In this document: positions 10,879 to 21,601 of the stretch, in pieces
Layout: each line of letters begins with the position of its first letter
Numbering within the stretch: the first letter of the stretch is position 1
NCBI GenBank assembly: GCA_001643675.2
Contig: LSRY02000021.1
Coordinates: 434,001-498,000, forward strand
DNA length: 64,000 bases
Direction: 5' to 3'
Source of the DNA: Monocercomonoides exilis
Lineage: Eukaryota; Preaxostyla; Oxymonadida; Polymastigidae
Notes under the pieces: generated by a model
What the model saw: the letters and a program-made list of their open reading frames with translations, nothing else
The model's database searches: none
What the model was told of the DNA's origin: nothing
Translations under genes and position numbers: made by a program

Positions 10879-13800
10879 ATGAAGAGCGAGTTACACAGCA
10901 GAAGAATTATAAATCTTGCGTTTATTATTTTTGCATGTGTCAGTGCTATTTGCGAGACAGAAGAAGCATCAGCTAAGGAGATATGTGAATTGGATGCAAA
11001 TGTTATGTTCCGGTTGCCAAGGAGCAGGAATGATTTTTGTGCACCAGAAAATAATCAGTGCTGCAAGATTCTATCGATATTTGTTGCTGTGAACTGCTCA
11101 GTGACCACAACGAGTGTGCTGCAGATTCAGCAGGAAGGAAAAGCTTGTTTTTTGGTTTGTGAAGGGTCAAGACTGGATATCAAAGGATGCATGATTTTTA
11201 TTTCATCACAAATGAGCCCATTTGTGGTGGATGGAGGAAGCATCCATTCAGTGAATCTGACGGTTGGAACTTTGAAGCCATTTGCACCAATTCCGCGACT
11301 TTTTTGCTCATCTTTCAAAAATTCTGAGAGAGATGGAACAGACTCGATAACTCTTCGAGACTCCTCATTTTCATCATTTGAATTGGATTCTGCTCCATTT
11401 TTTGCACTGAATGCGAGCTGCTTTGTGAAAGTCTCTGGTCTGATGATGGGAAACATTTCTATTGCTTCCGATGCGCAAAGAGAAATGGATTTGAGAGCAA
11501 GAACAGAAACAACGATTGAGGGCTGCTCGTTTTTCAGTGTTTGGGACGTTATTGATGGGGGCATTGCAAGGTCAGTGAACAGCCCATGTACCTCACTGAA
11601 GGCAACAAACTCCTCTTTTGAGTGCTGCTTCCGAACGACGAATGTTAATGAAACAGGTAGACGCAATATGACAAGACAAGTACTGGGAGCGGATGAAACA
11701 AATGTTTTCACAGATTGTGAATGGTGCAACACAAGCGCTTCGTATGGATGTGCAATTTATTTATATGGAAGTTCAACTCTTGAATGCATCAGATGTTCAT
11801 TCATGAATATGAGTCATGGCGGTGATGGAGCTGTTGATGTTCAATCAGGAGCGGGTGTAATTATGTCTGGATGTAATTTCACAAATTGCATTTCTAATGC
11901 TAATACAGGTGGAATGATTATTTATAGGATAATTGGAGACTATTTTTTTTCTGAATGCTTCTTTTTTGAATGCAAATCTGTTTCACAGTTTGCAGGTGGA
12001 TTACGCATTTGTCATAACGTTGGAAATATGCATGCAACAATTGAAAAATGCAAATTAATTCGAAATGAAGCAGCATTCTTCGGTGGAGGATTATATATAG
12101 AGTTGCAAGAGAGCCCGTATTTTATCTCAGAATGTGAATTTGAAGGAAATTTAGCAAATGGAACAGGAACAGAATCATTTGAAGGAGGAGGTGGGGGAAT
12201 GTTTATGTATTCAACAAGTTGGATGCAAACTGATTCAACTCCAGAGAGAATATCATTTTGCTTTTTCAGTCGAAACAAGGCAAAAATAGAAGAAGGTAAT
12301 GATGTTAAAATAAAAAATGAATATCTGAAAGGTTCTCTATTTAAGTCATCATTCTCAACTACATCATCAAGAAGAGTGTTTTACAAAAACAGTCAAACAG
12401 ATTACGATGGATGGCTTCCAACAATCAGAACAGCATATGCCAGAGCAGACGGAATTACATGGACAGTCTGTGGGACAACACAAACCAATCCGTGCAACAC
12501 GATTGAGCAGGCATTTAACATGATTGAGAAAGGAGCAGAGGGAACAGTGAATATTCTTCGATCTTCGTACTCTTCAAAGGCTCTTTTCATTGAAGGGGGA
12601 GACATTTCATTCAAAGGCGAAAGTGAGAGCGACTGTATCATTTCTACAAAATTGCTGAATTCTCATGAGTGTTTGTTCACATTGGATTCGGGATCGATGG
12701 GATTGTCTTTGGTGGCAATTCGACACGACAGCGCAGAATCATCATCTTCATTGTTTACGATGAGAACAGCGGCACAGAAACTGACACTGAAGAATGTGAT
12801 CATCTCAAGGGAAGACGATGGGCAGGTACACTCATTTGATAGTTCGCCGTTCAAAGTGATATTTGAGAAATTGATGATGGAAAACTGTTTGATTGAGGAT
12901 ATTTGTCTGGGAGATTGTTCGTTGTTTGAGGAAGAGGAGGAAAGTGGAGTTGTGAGAGGGATGCTGGAAAATGTGACAATCCAAAGGATTAGCCGAATGA
13001 GAGGAGATGGAGCGATATTCAGTTCTCAAAGTGAGAGAAGCAATTTCTGTGAGCTGGAGAACACCATATTCAGAAACTGTGTATGCAAGGAAGGGAATGG
13101 AGGGAGTGTTGCATGGAGAGTCGATGATAGTGGGATATTCAAGATTGGCAGAGGAGAGGTGACAACGGTGATTGGGGAGTGTGTGGCAGAGAAGGGAAGT
13201 GGAGATGAGAAGGGAAGAGGAGGAGGGATGTATTTGGAGTTGTCATCTCCATCAATAGAGTTTGAGATTGTAAATGTGGGATTTGAAAATAATCATGCAG
13301 AACATGGAGTGAATGTGTTTATTGCTTCGAATCAGCTGGAATTGATTCCGAAAGGGAGATATGGATTTGTTTCTCTTTTGAGCGAGGATGTGCAAGATGT
13401 TGAGGGAGCAGGAGATACTAGCAATGAAACACTGGTAATTCCGATTGTGTGCTATCTTCTGGAAGTTCCAAGGAGTGAGATCTACGTTTCAGCTTCAGGA
13501 GCTGATCATCCTCGGTGTGGACACACATTTTTCGAGTGCCGAACACTGAGTTATCCAATTGAGAGAGAAGAGAACATACAAGCAGATGGAACAACAACAG
13601 CGACAATCAAAGTTGGGAATGGAGTTGAGGTCAGCTCAACAGTGGTCTTTTCGAAAATGGCAAGGATGATAGAAGGAACAGAGGACGATGGATCGCTTGT
13701 TGTTGAAGGTGATGCATCTTGCAATGGTGATGAGGAAGGATGCGTTGGAGTGTTTGTGGTGCTGAAGGAAACAAGGATGAGAAAGATAGGATTGGTGACG

Positions 13801-16800
13801 CCATCTATGCTTGAGCATCAGGATGCAATATTCCAGTTGAAAGGAGAAACACTGAACTTGAGTGAATGTGTATTCGCATTTGGAGTTGGAATTGAAGTGA
13901 GTTATGTTGGATATAACTTGATTGTTGTGGAAAAGGGAGAAGCGAATGTGACTTCACTGAGATTGGATTCAGTGAGATTTGGGAAGCCTGGGATAAGAGC
14001 GAATGGGGGATTATCATCTGTCTCGTTGAAGAATGTGGAGCTGAATGATATGACCTTAGAAGGAGAAATGGGATTTGTTGTTTGTGAGGGAGGAAGCACA
14101 CTCACAGCAGAAAGTGTGATTGCCAGTGGGTGCGAAATAGGAGGAAGAAGCTTGATTTTGGCAGGGAGCAACTGTATTGCAAGGATGAGAGGATGCAAGT
14201 GGAGTTCGTGTAATTTTGTTGATTCAGGGGTAATAAAAGGGAGTGGAGCAAAGGAGATATCCATTTTGGGGTGCAATGGGAGCAATATCCGAGTCAGTGA
14301 AGGAGATGGAGGGATGATGAATGGAGTAGTTGGTGAAGGAGGGATGGTGGATGTGCAGAACACAAGCGTTGAGGGATGTGTGGCGGGGAGAGGGAATGGA
14401 GGAGGAATGTGTGTTGCAGCTGAAGAAAACGCATTTCTTAATGTAAATGGTGGGTTAATGAAGGAGTGCAATGCAGAGGAAGAAAATGTTGGGAAAGGAG
14501 GATGGCTGTATGTGAATTGCAGCGAAAGGAAGGAAAGAACACCATTTCAGTTAGAGGGAGTGAAGTTTGCAGGGAACGAGGCATTTGTAGGGAAGAACAT
14601 GTTCATTTTGGATTCGGATCTGAATGTGACAGTGAGGAGTGAGACGTTTGCGATTGATGTTGAAGGGATGGAAGACGATCCGAATGCATTTGTTGGAAGT
14701 GATGAGAAGCGGATAAACACAGATCTGTTGCGATTTGTGATTGAATACAAAAGTGAGAGGATTGTGGTGTGGGAAAAGGGAGATGATGTTGTTCGATGTG
14801 GGAGTGAAGAGGATCCGTGTGAGACATTGGAAATGGGGATGAGGCACATGGAGAGAGAAGGAGAGAGAAAAGTGGTGGGAGTGAAGGAAAAGATAAGAGT
14901 GGAAGGGGAATATGATTTGAGTGGGATTGAAGTGGAATCAGTGGGAGCAGGATTTGAAGAGATGGAATATGGAACAGTTGTGCTGGGGAGTGAAGGAGAA
15001 AGTGGAGCAAAAGTGTGCCTTCGCAACAGTGGAGCATTCACTCTGAGAGCACTGGAGATGGATGTGATGAATGTTTTAGGAAGTGAAGAATCAGGGATGA
15101 TTGTGAGTGAGGGAGAGAAAGTTGAATGGGAAGACTGTTCGATCACATGGAAGGGAAAGAGAGAAGGGATGGGGGATGTTGCATTTTGTGTTGTGAAGAA
15201 AGGGGGGTTGGAGGTGAAGAGATTCAAAGTGCTTTCGTATTTTGGGAAGAGAAGTGCATTTGTGGTTGGTGGAGAAGTTGTGAGTGTGAATGATGAATTC
15301 ACAGTGATTGAAGCCACATTGGAGAAGGGGAGTTTGTTTGAAATTGAAGGAGAGGGAGCAAATGGAGGAGGTGAGATGAGGATGAAGAATTGCAGTATTG
15401 GATCAGTTGAAGGAGAAGGAGCTGATCCGAGTATTGTTTCAAGCAAGAGTGGGAACGGAGTGAAGCTTGTGGTGGAAGATTCGCTGATTGAACTGTGCAG
15501 TTGTGGGAGAAGCACAAAGGGAGGAGCAATGCTGTTTGAGTTGAATGAAGGAGGATTGTTTGATGTTGTGAACACGAGTGTGAAGCAGTGTGGATGCTCT
15601 GTGAGAGAAGGGAAAGGAGGTGGAGTGTATCTGAAGACTGAATTGAGGGGAGAGCTGGATTATGTGTTTGATGGGGTGATATTCCGAAAGAACACAGCAT
15701 TCATTGGGAATGATGTGTTCATTGTGTGCGACTGCATCAAGAGGCAGATCAATGAAGCACAGTTCAACATCGACTTCCTTGATGGAGAGTTCATCAGGCA
15801 GAATGCGATCTTTGGGATGGATGCAGGGGAGCACAAAGAGGAGGCGATGGACTTGATGAGTCTGATTGTGAAATATCAGTCAGACACGATTGTGGTTTCG
15901 AACAAAGAAGGGAAAGGGGGAAGCAATGAACAGCAGTGTGGAAAGCATTCAATTCCTTGTGCAACGATTGGATTTGGGCTGAGGCATCTGACACACGATT
16001 TCTTCAGCCAGATGTTTGTTGATGAGGAGTCTGTGATTGATGAGGAAATTGGATTGGACACACTCACGCTGAGTGGGATGCATGAAGTGCAGAGTCGAGT
16101 TGTTGTGAAAGGGAAAATGAACTGCAGCAAAGAGATGATTGCGGAGACAAATGGACAGGTGTATGTGCGATGGATACAGTTTGCCTTTGAAGAAGTGGAA
16201 TCAACACAAACTCCACTTCCAACGAAGCATTCATCATTTATGAAGATAATTTCAGGAAAGACATCAATCAGCATGTGTTCATTTGAGGGAGTAAGCTCAG
16301 CTGGGGAGGAAATGGTGGAAGTGCCATTCATTCTGATATTTGTGGAAAGAGGGAAATGCTCAATGGGGAATGTGAGTGTTATGTGGCTTTCATTTTTGAG
16401 TGAAGCAGCCATGATTATGGAAGAGGATACTGAAGTGAGTGGATTGACGCTCAGAAATATTGAGAGGAGAAAAAACTGCTTGAAAATCAGAGGAGCTGGG
16501 AATGCGAGAATGGAAAAAGGATGGAAGGAGAGAGCGAATGAGGATGGAGCAGAAATGAACAACATAGAAGAAAGTGAGTTTTCATTTTCGATTTTATCGT
16601 CTTCATTTGAAAACGTCACATGTGTTGATGGGAGTGCAGGAGTGGTTGATGCCGAGGGGAGAGACATAAATGTGGAGTTTTCGAACTGTTCATTTTGTGG
16701 ATGTTCTTCGAGCAAAAAGAAAGGGAAGTTGATGTATCTTTTGAGGTGCAAAAATATTCAGATGAAGCAGTGCTTGTTTGATGGGAAAGAAAGTGAAAAT

Positions 16801-18822
16801 CCGTCGAATGAAGAAGTGAATGCGTGTAAATGGAATGGGTCACTTGTTGAGGTGAAAGAGAGCTCAGAGGAGATAAAGGATACGAGTTTTGTGAACTGCT
16901 CTGATGGAGGACTTTCTATTTGTGGAGGAAGTGTGAAAATTGATGATTGCAAGTTTGAGAACAACAGCCCATCCATTGAAAAATATCCATCAATCAGAAG
17001 AAACGTTATCTGTTCTGATTCTGGAACATTGAATGTGATGAGTTTAAAAGGAGGAGATGGATTGGAGAGAAATACATCTCTTTGGATGTTGAATGAAGGG
17101 TGCAGTTTTGAAGGGATTGTTTCAGAAAGGGATTCATCATTCTTTATTCCTATTCTGGAGGGTGTAGAGGCAAAAGAAGAGACAGACAGAATGAAATTGA
17201 TATTCAAAGGATTGCTTTTTGTTCCATGCAACTTGTCATTCTCAGTTGTGAAGAGTTTTGGAGAAGAGAAAGAAATTGAAAAACATGATTTTGATACGGA
17301 TGGATTCTTATCAGAAAGAGAAGCAGAAGGAAGTGTGGCAAAAGATATTATAAGCAATTGTGGAAATGAAATTGAAGTGAAAGTGTGTATTCTGTTTGGA
17401 GATGCCAAAGATCCATCTTCCACTGATTCTTTCATTCTGAAGAATCGAAGTGATCCTAAAGTTAATGGAGACGAAAGGATTGCCGAGGGAGGAAAAGAAG
17501 TGAAAATATCATGGGCAGTGATATTTGCAGTGATATTTGCTGTTTTATTTTTGATTGTTCTAATCATTGCTGTTGCATTTATTGTTCGATGGAAGAAGTC
17601 GAAGAGAAGGACAGAGGAATTGCAAGAGATTGTGAACGATAACATCAGAAAAGATCCGAAGGCGTTTGAAATGATAACGATGGAGATGTCTCCGGAGGAG
17701 CAGTGGAGGAGAGCAGAGAGAGAGGCAGAGAAGAAGAACGAAGAGAGGATGAAGAAAAGGGTATTCGAGAAAAGTTTGGGACACTCGGAGTCATCAGAGC
17801 ATTTATTGAGTGAAAGTGACTCGACTGAATATATCCTGGGGAAAAATTCAGACAAGATTCCAGATTGGGCATTGGAAAAGGAGGAGGAAGAAGAGATTCA
17901 AAAGAGATCACCATCACCATCAATATCTTCGACATGTTCAACTGATTCAGATTCAACATTTGTTCGAAGAGAAGATCTGTGTCCAACCACTTCCTCGATG
18001 TCAAATCTTGTGGATGCAATGGCATGTTCATCACCACAAGAAAAATTGATTGTTGATTTGAGGGATTCATTGTTCATGCTGCTTCACGGGAAGAACGAGA
18101 AGAAAGAGATGGCAATAGGCACTCTTCAGGAGAGGGAGCAGACAGCTGCCCAGATCCTGTTCTGGGTGGCTAATCTTGCGCTTCATTCATTTGATGAAAT
18201 GGACAACCCACTTCAATCTCTTGCCAATCTAAGTCCGCACATTGTTCTCTTCTCAGAGCATATGGTGATTTGCATTGTGATGCACTCAGACTTCTTGTCT
18301 GATGATGACTCAGATTCATCCTCTATCTCTTCGTCAACTGTTGTGACTTCTGCAAGTGATGATGATGGCAGTGATTCTCTCCCTTCTTCTGCCTTTGAGG
18401 ATGAAGATTATTACAAAAAGGAGTGTTTGAGATGGAAGGCACCAGAGCTGTTAATCAACAAGAAGATGGGAGCGACAAAGGAATCAGTTGCATTCTCGAT
18501 TGGCATGATGCTGTGGGAGTGTCTGACGCTACAGATTCCGTTTGGGGAGTATGAGGCTGAAACAGCTGGACAGAAGATTATCAATGGAGAGAGACCAAAT
18601 TTATTTTCCATTGAAACAATATATTTGCAGTTAATAAAGAGGAGCCTAGCAACCCAAGCAAATACACGCCCAACTCTAATTGAAATAAAACGAATTTTCA
18701 TAAGTCATGCTCCAGCTGGCGCAGTTCAGTTAACGATGTCAGATGCAATTGATTTGCAGTACTATGTTGATGACAAAGGATGCAGCTTTGAGAGGAGCAG
18801 TTCTCTCACTGTTCGTGAATAG
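10879..18822 (+). CDS. Giant right-handed beta-helix surface protein with transmembrane segment and C-terminal pseudokinase
   Basis: A receptor-like type I membrane protein of about 2,647 residues from a single exon. I choose the ATG at 10879, after which a basic, then hydrophobic leader (LAFIIFACVSAICE) reads as a signal peptide. The ectodomain (about 30-2190) is beta-helix-like: recurrent short strands, Cys-rich rungs (GCxFxxC, SFxNC), Gly-Gly turns and many N-glycosylation sites. Four module starts carry CG(x5-6)C-type headers near nucleotides 12,469, 13,516, 14,800 and 15,939, spaced about 345-430 residues. A single hydrophobic helix near 2210-2235 is followed by RWKKSKRR, a stop-transfer signal. 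The cytoplasmic tail ends in a kinase-like fold: RWKAPELL, then a VAFSIGMMLWECLTLQIPFG block and a TRPTLIEI block. The HRD, DFG and Lys motifs are missing, so it is a pseudokinase. Stop TAG. Ligand and partners unknown. Confidence 0.85.
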   Translation: MKSELHSRRIINLAFIIFACVSAICETEEASAKEICELDANVMFRLPRSRNDFCAPENNQCCKILSIFVAVNCSVTTTSVLQIQQEGKACFLVCEGSRLDIKGCMIFISSQMSPFVVDGGSIHSVNLTVGTLKPFAPIPRLFCSSFKNSERDGTDSITLRDSSFSSFELDSAPFFALNASCFVKVSGLMMGNISIASDAQREMDLRARTETTIEGCSFFSVWDVIDGGIARSVNSPCTSLKATNSSFECCFRTTNVNETGRRNMTRQVLGADETNVFTDCEWCNTSASYGCAIYLYGSSTLECIRCSFMNMSHGGDGAVDVQSGAGVIMSGCNFTNCISNANTGGMIIYRIIGDYFFSECFFFECKSVSQFAGGLRICHNVGNMHATIEKCKLIRNEAAFFGGGLYIELQESPYFISECEFEGNLANGTGTESFEGGGGGMFMYSTSWMQTDSTPERISFCFFSRNKAKIEEGNDVKIKNEYLKGSLFKSSFSTTSSRRVFYKNSQTDYDGWLPTIRTAYARADGITWTVCGTTQTNPCNTIEQAFNMIEKGAEGTVNILRSSYSSKALFIEGGDISFKGESESDCIISTKLLNSHECLFTLDSGSMGLSLVAIRHDSAESSSSLFTMRTAAQKLTLKNVIISREDDGQVHSFDSSPFKVIFEKLMMENCLIEDICLGDCSLFEEEEESGVVRGMLENVTIQRISRMRGDGAIFSSQSERSNFCELENTIFRNCVCKEGNGGSVAWRVDDSGIFKIGRGEVTTVIGECVAEKGSGDEKGRGGGMYLELSSPSIEFEIVNVGFENNHAEHGVNVFIASNQLELIPKGRYGFVSLLSEDVQDVEGAGDTSNETLVIPIVCYLLEVPRSEIYVSASGADHPRCGHTFFECRTLSYPIEREENIQADGTTTATIKVGNGVEVSSTVVFSKMARMIEGTEDDGSLVVEGDASCNGDEEGCVGVFVVLKETRMRKIGLVTPSMLEHQDAIFQLKGETLNLSECVFAFGVGIEVSYVGYNLIVVEKGEANVTSLRLDSVRFGKPGIRANGGLSSVSLKNVELNDMTLEGEMGFVVCEGGSTLTAESVIASGCEIGGRSLILAGSNCIARMRGCKWSSCNFVDSGVIKGSGAKEISILGCNGSNIRVSEGDGGMMNGVVGEGGMVDVQNTSVEGCVAGRGNGGGMCVAAEENAFLNVNGGLMKECNAEEENVGKGGWLYVNCSERKERTPFQLEGVKFAGNEAFVGKNMFILDSDLNVTVRSETFAIDVEGMEDDPNAFVGSDEKRINTDLLRFVIEYKSERIVVWEKGDDVVRCGSEEDPCETLEMGMRHMEREGERKVVGVKEKIRVEGEYDLSGIEVESVGAGFEEMEYGTVVLGSEGESGAKVCLRNSGAFTLRALEMDVMNVLGSEESGMIVSEGEKVEWEDCSITWKGKREGMGDVAFCVVKKGGLEVKRFKVLSYFGKRSAFVVGGEVVSVNDEFTVIEATLEKGSLFEIEGEGANGGGEMRMKNCSIGSVEGEGADPSIVSSKSGNGVKLVVEDSLIELCSCGRSTKGGAMLFELNEGGLFDVVNTSVKQCGCSVREGKGGGVYLKTELRGELDYVFDGVIFRKNTAFIGNDVFIVCDCIKRQINEAQFNIDFLDGEFIRQNAIFGMDAGEHKEEAMDLMSLIVKYQSDTIVVSNKEGKGGSNEQQCGKHSIPCATIGFGLRHLTHDFFSQMFVDEESVIDEEIGLDTLTLSGMHEVQSRVVVKGKMNCSKEMIAETNGQVYVRWIQFAFEEVESTQTPLPTKHSSFMKIISGKTSISMCSFEGVSSAGEEMVEVPFILIFVERGKCSMGNVSVMWLSFLSEAAMIMEEDTEVSGLTLRNIERRKNCLKIRGAGNARMEKGWKERANEDGAEMNNIEESEFSFSILSSSFENVTCVDGSAGVVDAEGRDINVEFSNCSFCGCSSSKKKGKLMYLLRCKNIQMKQCLFDGKESENPSNEEVNACKWNGSLVEVKESSEEIKDTSFVNCSDGGLSICGGSVKIDDCKFENNSPSIEKYPSIRRNVICSDSGTLNVMSLKGGDGLERNTSLWMLNEGCSFEGIVSERDSSFFIPILEGVEAKEETDRMKLIFKGLLFVPCNLSFSVVKSFGEEKEIEKHDFDTDGFLSEREAEGSVAKDIISNCGNEIEVKVCILFGDAKDPSSTDSFILKNRSDPKVNGDERIAEGGKEVKISWAVIFAVIFAVLFLIVLIIAVAFIVRWKKSKRRTEELQEIVNDNIRKDPKAFEMITMEMSPEEQWRRAEREAEKKNEERMKKRVFEKSLGHSESSEHLLSESDSTEYILGKNSDKIPDWALEKEEEEEIQKRSPSPSISSTCSTDSDSTFVRREDLCPTTSSMSNLVDAMACSSPQEKLIVDLRDSLFMLLHGKNEKKEMAIGTLQEREQTAAQILFWVANLALHSFDEMDNPLQSLANLSPHIVLFSEHMVICIVMHSDFLSDDDSDSSSISSSTVVTSASDDDGSDSLPSSAFEDEDYYKKECLRWKAPELLINKKMGATKESVAFSIGMMLWECLTLQIPFGEYEAETAGQKIINGERPNLFSIETIYLQLIKRSLATQANTRPTLIEIKRIFISHAPAGAVQLTMSDAIDLQYYVDDKGCSFERSSSLTVRE

Positions 18823-19290
18823 AATAATATCACAATGCAAAAAACAAATTGTGAAAAAATGTCAACCGATAATATTAAAGTTGCGAATAAGGCTTCAAAT
18901 GCTTAAAAAGAATAATCAATGAAGAAGCCTAAATTATAATTGCATTTATATCAAATTGAAAATTTATGATGCATTATCTTTCCATTCAAAATAATTTAGT
19001 TTTGGGAAGCGTTCAAATATTATTCGTTTTCTCGATTCTGAGAACAAATTTGGGCTTGAGTTGTCGAAGCAAAGCATTTGAGTTCAATCAGTTTTTCATT
19101 TTGAACTTTCTCTGGAATTCAGAGAAACAGATGAGGAATCCTTTTATATTAATGTTTTTGTAATTTATAAATATATATATATAGGGAAAAAATCTGAGCA
19201 AGGATGTGTTGAAAAAAAAAACTTTTTCTTCCTTCATATACCAATGTTTATTAAACAACAAATAATGGTTGTGTTTAACATAAAAAGAGA

Positions 19291-19338
<48 letters not shown>

Positions 19339-19593
19339 GATTTACTATCCGTTGTGATAATAAAAATAAATACAGGTAATTTTCTCTGAATAAAAATGGT
19401 AACAAAACAATACGCGAATGTTTGTAATGAAGAAGAAGAATTCGCAGCACAGAAAATCCAGATTATATTCACCGAATCGCGAAAATCATTAACACAAAAA
19501 TGTATCAATTCCACTTAATGACAGCATATATTACAATAAAGCGAAACAAATCTCTGTCACCAGCCGCATTCCGCATTCTTTTCAAGCGCCTTT
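18823..19593. other. Intergenic region with long poly-T tract
   Basis: Lies between the stops of the receptor gene (+) and the aminotransferase gene (-). It contains a 45-base T run at 19293-19337 and a short (AT)n near 19173. Small open frames reading through the T run are artefacts of low complexity. Confidence 0.6.
19293..19337. repeat. Poly-T tract, 45 bases
   Basis: An uninterrupted T run, equivalent to poly-A on the minus strand. It could be the tail of an old minus-strand retroposed transcript, but no body of such an element is recognisable beside it. Confidence 0.95.
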
Positions 19594-21556
19594 TTATGGA
19601 TAGGCAGCAAACAGCGTGTCAAACAGAGATTCCAACCGCTTCAGCGTCTCTTCCACGTTCTCAGTCTTCGTTCCCACATTCATCCTGACCCATCCATCTC
19701 CGTCAATCCCAAACTGGCTGCCTTCGTTGAACAGCACTCCCGTCTTTTGGAAGATGAAGTCCTTCAGCGCACCAGCTGTGCGCCTGTTGAACTCTGCAGC
19801 CGGTGCAGCTGGATCCACAAGAACTGCACCCGTCACAGGATGTGTGTTTCGCGGAAGAGGAAACAGCGCCTTGTCGTTCGACAAACGCAGCTCGTCAGTC
19901 GCCCCGCCAGCCTTTGCCATGGCTTTCTCGTGGAAGTAGTTGATCGCCTTGTTCATGTTGATAAACAGAAGGAACGTTGCCTGGAATCGGAAACAGCATC
20001 CAGCCAATAAAAATGAATGGAAGACAGACAGACAGACAGACAGAAAAGAAGATAACCAATAAATCGCAAAAAATAAACAAAATACGAACAAAAAAAAGGA
20101 TGTGTAGAAGCTTCACACTTCTTGATCGACAACGTCCACCAGCCCTTTGAACTTGTCCTTCGAGAACATCTCATAAACCATTGTGCAATGCTTCCTGAAC
20201 AGCGCATCACAATCACGCACCCACTGATAGCAGTGCGTGTAAGCAGCAATTGCAGCAGGAAATGCTGAGACATTCGTTTTTGATTGTTCAGTTGAAGCAC
20301 AAATAACATTGATAAAATTAATTATTCCCACAAGCAAATTGAGCATAAATCAAATGGAAGAAGTATTCAAAAGAAAGAAGAAAAGGAAAAGAAAGAAAGA
20401 AAAATAATTAATAATTTCACCGTCTTCATCAAAATGAGCAAAAGACATACCAAACACATTCTCAGCAAATGCTGCATTTCTGCTCAGAAACACGTTGAAG
20501 CCTTCTCTCAGCCGAGGATTCGACGCAATGCAGAAAGAAAACTGGAACGATGGAATGTTGAAGGTCTTCGATGGAGCAGAAAATGTCACTGAAGCGCAGC
20601 AAAACACCGCAGATGAGCAATTCAAGCAAATAAATAGATAAAGCAGAGATAACAATATGAAAAATACGAATAAAAAAATGCTTCTATTGATGCATACAGG
20701 TATTTCTCGACAGCTCAGGCGAAATAGAAGCGATGGGAACGTGCATTGGAGTGGAGCCTTCTCGTGGCAGTGCAAAGTCCCAATGGATCTCATCCGAAAC
20801 AATGAGAACTTCATGCTTCAGACACAATTCCCCAAGCCTCGTCAGTTCTTCTCTCGTCCACATTCTCCCAGTCGGGTTGTGTGGGTTGCACAGAATGAAC
20901 ATCTTCACCCTGGGAAGCGATATTTTGCGCTCGAAGTCATCCCAGTTGATGTTCCACTTTCGTGTTTTGTCGTCAAATATCAGCGAGCTGCGCACAGCTT
21001 CCCGCCCGTTGTCCTCTGGGAGATTGGTCAGGGGGAAGTAGATAGGAGATAGAACCACAATCCGGTCTCCTGGCTGCGTGAAGGCTTGGATGCTCGCTGC
21101 AACCGAGCCGCACACGCCTGGTGAATGGCTTATCCACTCCGTGCTGATGTCCCAGTTGAAACACTTTGCTGCCCATTGTCTTATGCACTCGTTCACTTCC
21201 TTCGGTGCCACCGGGTATCCTGGTGTTGATTCCCAAAGAAAACAAAAACAAAGGCAAAAATGAAAAATTTACAGAATAAACCATTTCACACCATATGCAT
21301 GGTGAGCTGCCCGCTTTGTGATGGCATCAACAACAGGCTTAGGCGAAGCTATTTCCATGTCCGCCACCTGGTTCACACCACCACAATGTCAATAGTTCGG
21401 TTGAAAAAACACAAAAAGAAACAAATGACGAAAAATTAGCAACAACAAAGAGCACACCCACATCATCATGGGAGAAGGATGGGAGTGCGGTATGTCCCAC
21501 TTCACGCAATCTGTTCCACTTCTGTCGACAAATTCGAGGGGGATTTCCTGTGACAT
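19594..21556 (-). CDS. MalY/PatB-type PLP aminotransferase (probable cystathionine beta-lyase), six exons
   Basis: Fold-type I pyridoxal-phosphate enzyme; the subfamily cleaves C-S bonds in cystathionine or cysteine conjugates. Exons by minus-strand order: 21556-21458, 21367-21292, 21219-20698, 20588-20451, 20264-20119, 19980-19594; all five introns are GT-AG and the coding total is 1,368 nt (455 residues). Motifs run in family order: DRSGTDCVKWD, MMMWVADMEIASPKP formed across intron 1, HSPGV, NPHNPTG (about 170-176), SDEIHWDF with PLP-binding Asp201, and APSKTFN with the Schiff-base Lys240 just after intron 3. SDEIH marks the MalY/PatB subgroup over ordinary aspartate aminotransferases. Length is slightly above the usual 390-400, from loop insertions. 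The family is mainly bacterial, so ancient transfer with later intron gain is plausible but untested. Substrate is inferred. Confidence 0.9.
20022..20044. repeat. (GACA)n microsatellite inside aminotransferase intron 5
   Basis: Five to six GACA units lie in the last intron of the minus-strand aminotransferase gene. It explains part of that intron's larger size (138 nt). Confidence 0.9.
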
Positions 21557-21601
21557 TTCCAGAATGTTTGATCGTTTTGTCCATTTTTGTTTTTGTGTTT
21601 G
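21557..21601. promoter_or_regulatory. Very short divergent promoter region
   Basis: Only 45 bases separate the ATG of the minus-strand aminotransferase (21556) from the ATG of the plus-strand L7Ae gene (21602). Both starts are supported by family motifs or splicing, so any core promoter and both 5' leaders must lie here or overlap the coding sequence. No TATA-like box is seen. The plus strand is T-rich. Confidence 0.5.

Noticed and set aside
14547-17855. Long minus-strand open frames (342 and 365 codons) opposite the beta-helix gene
   Set aside because: They are shadows of its GA-rich coding strand: rich in Ser, Pro, Leu and Thr, no domain pattern, while the plus strand has a continuous, patterned 2,647-residue protein.
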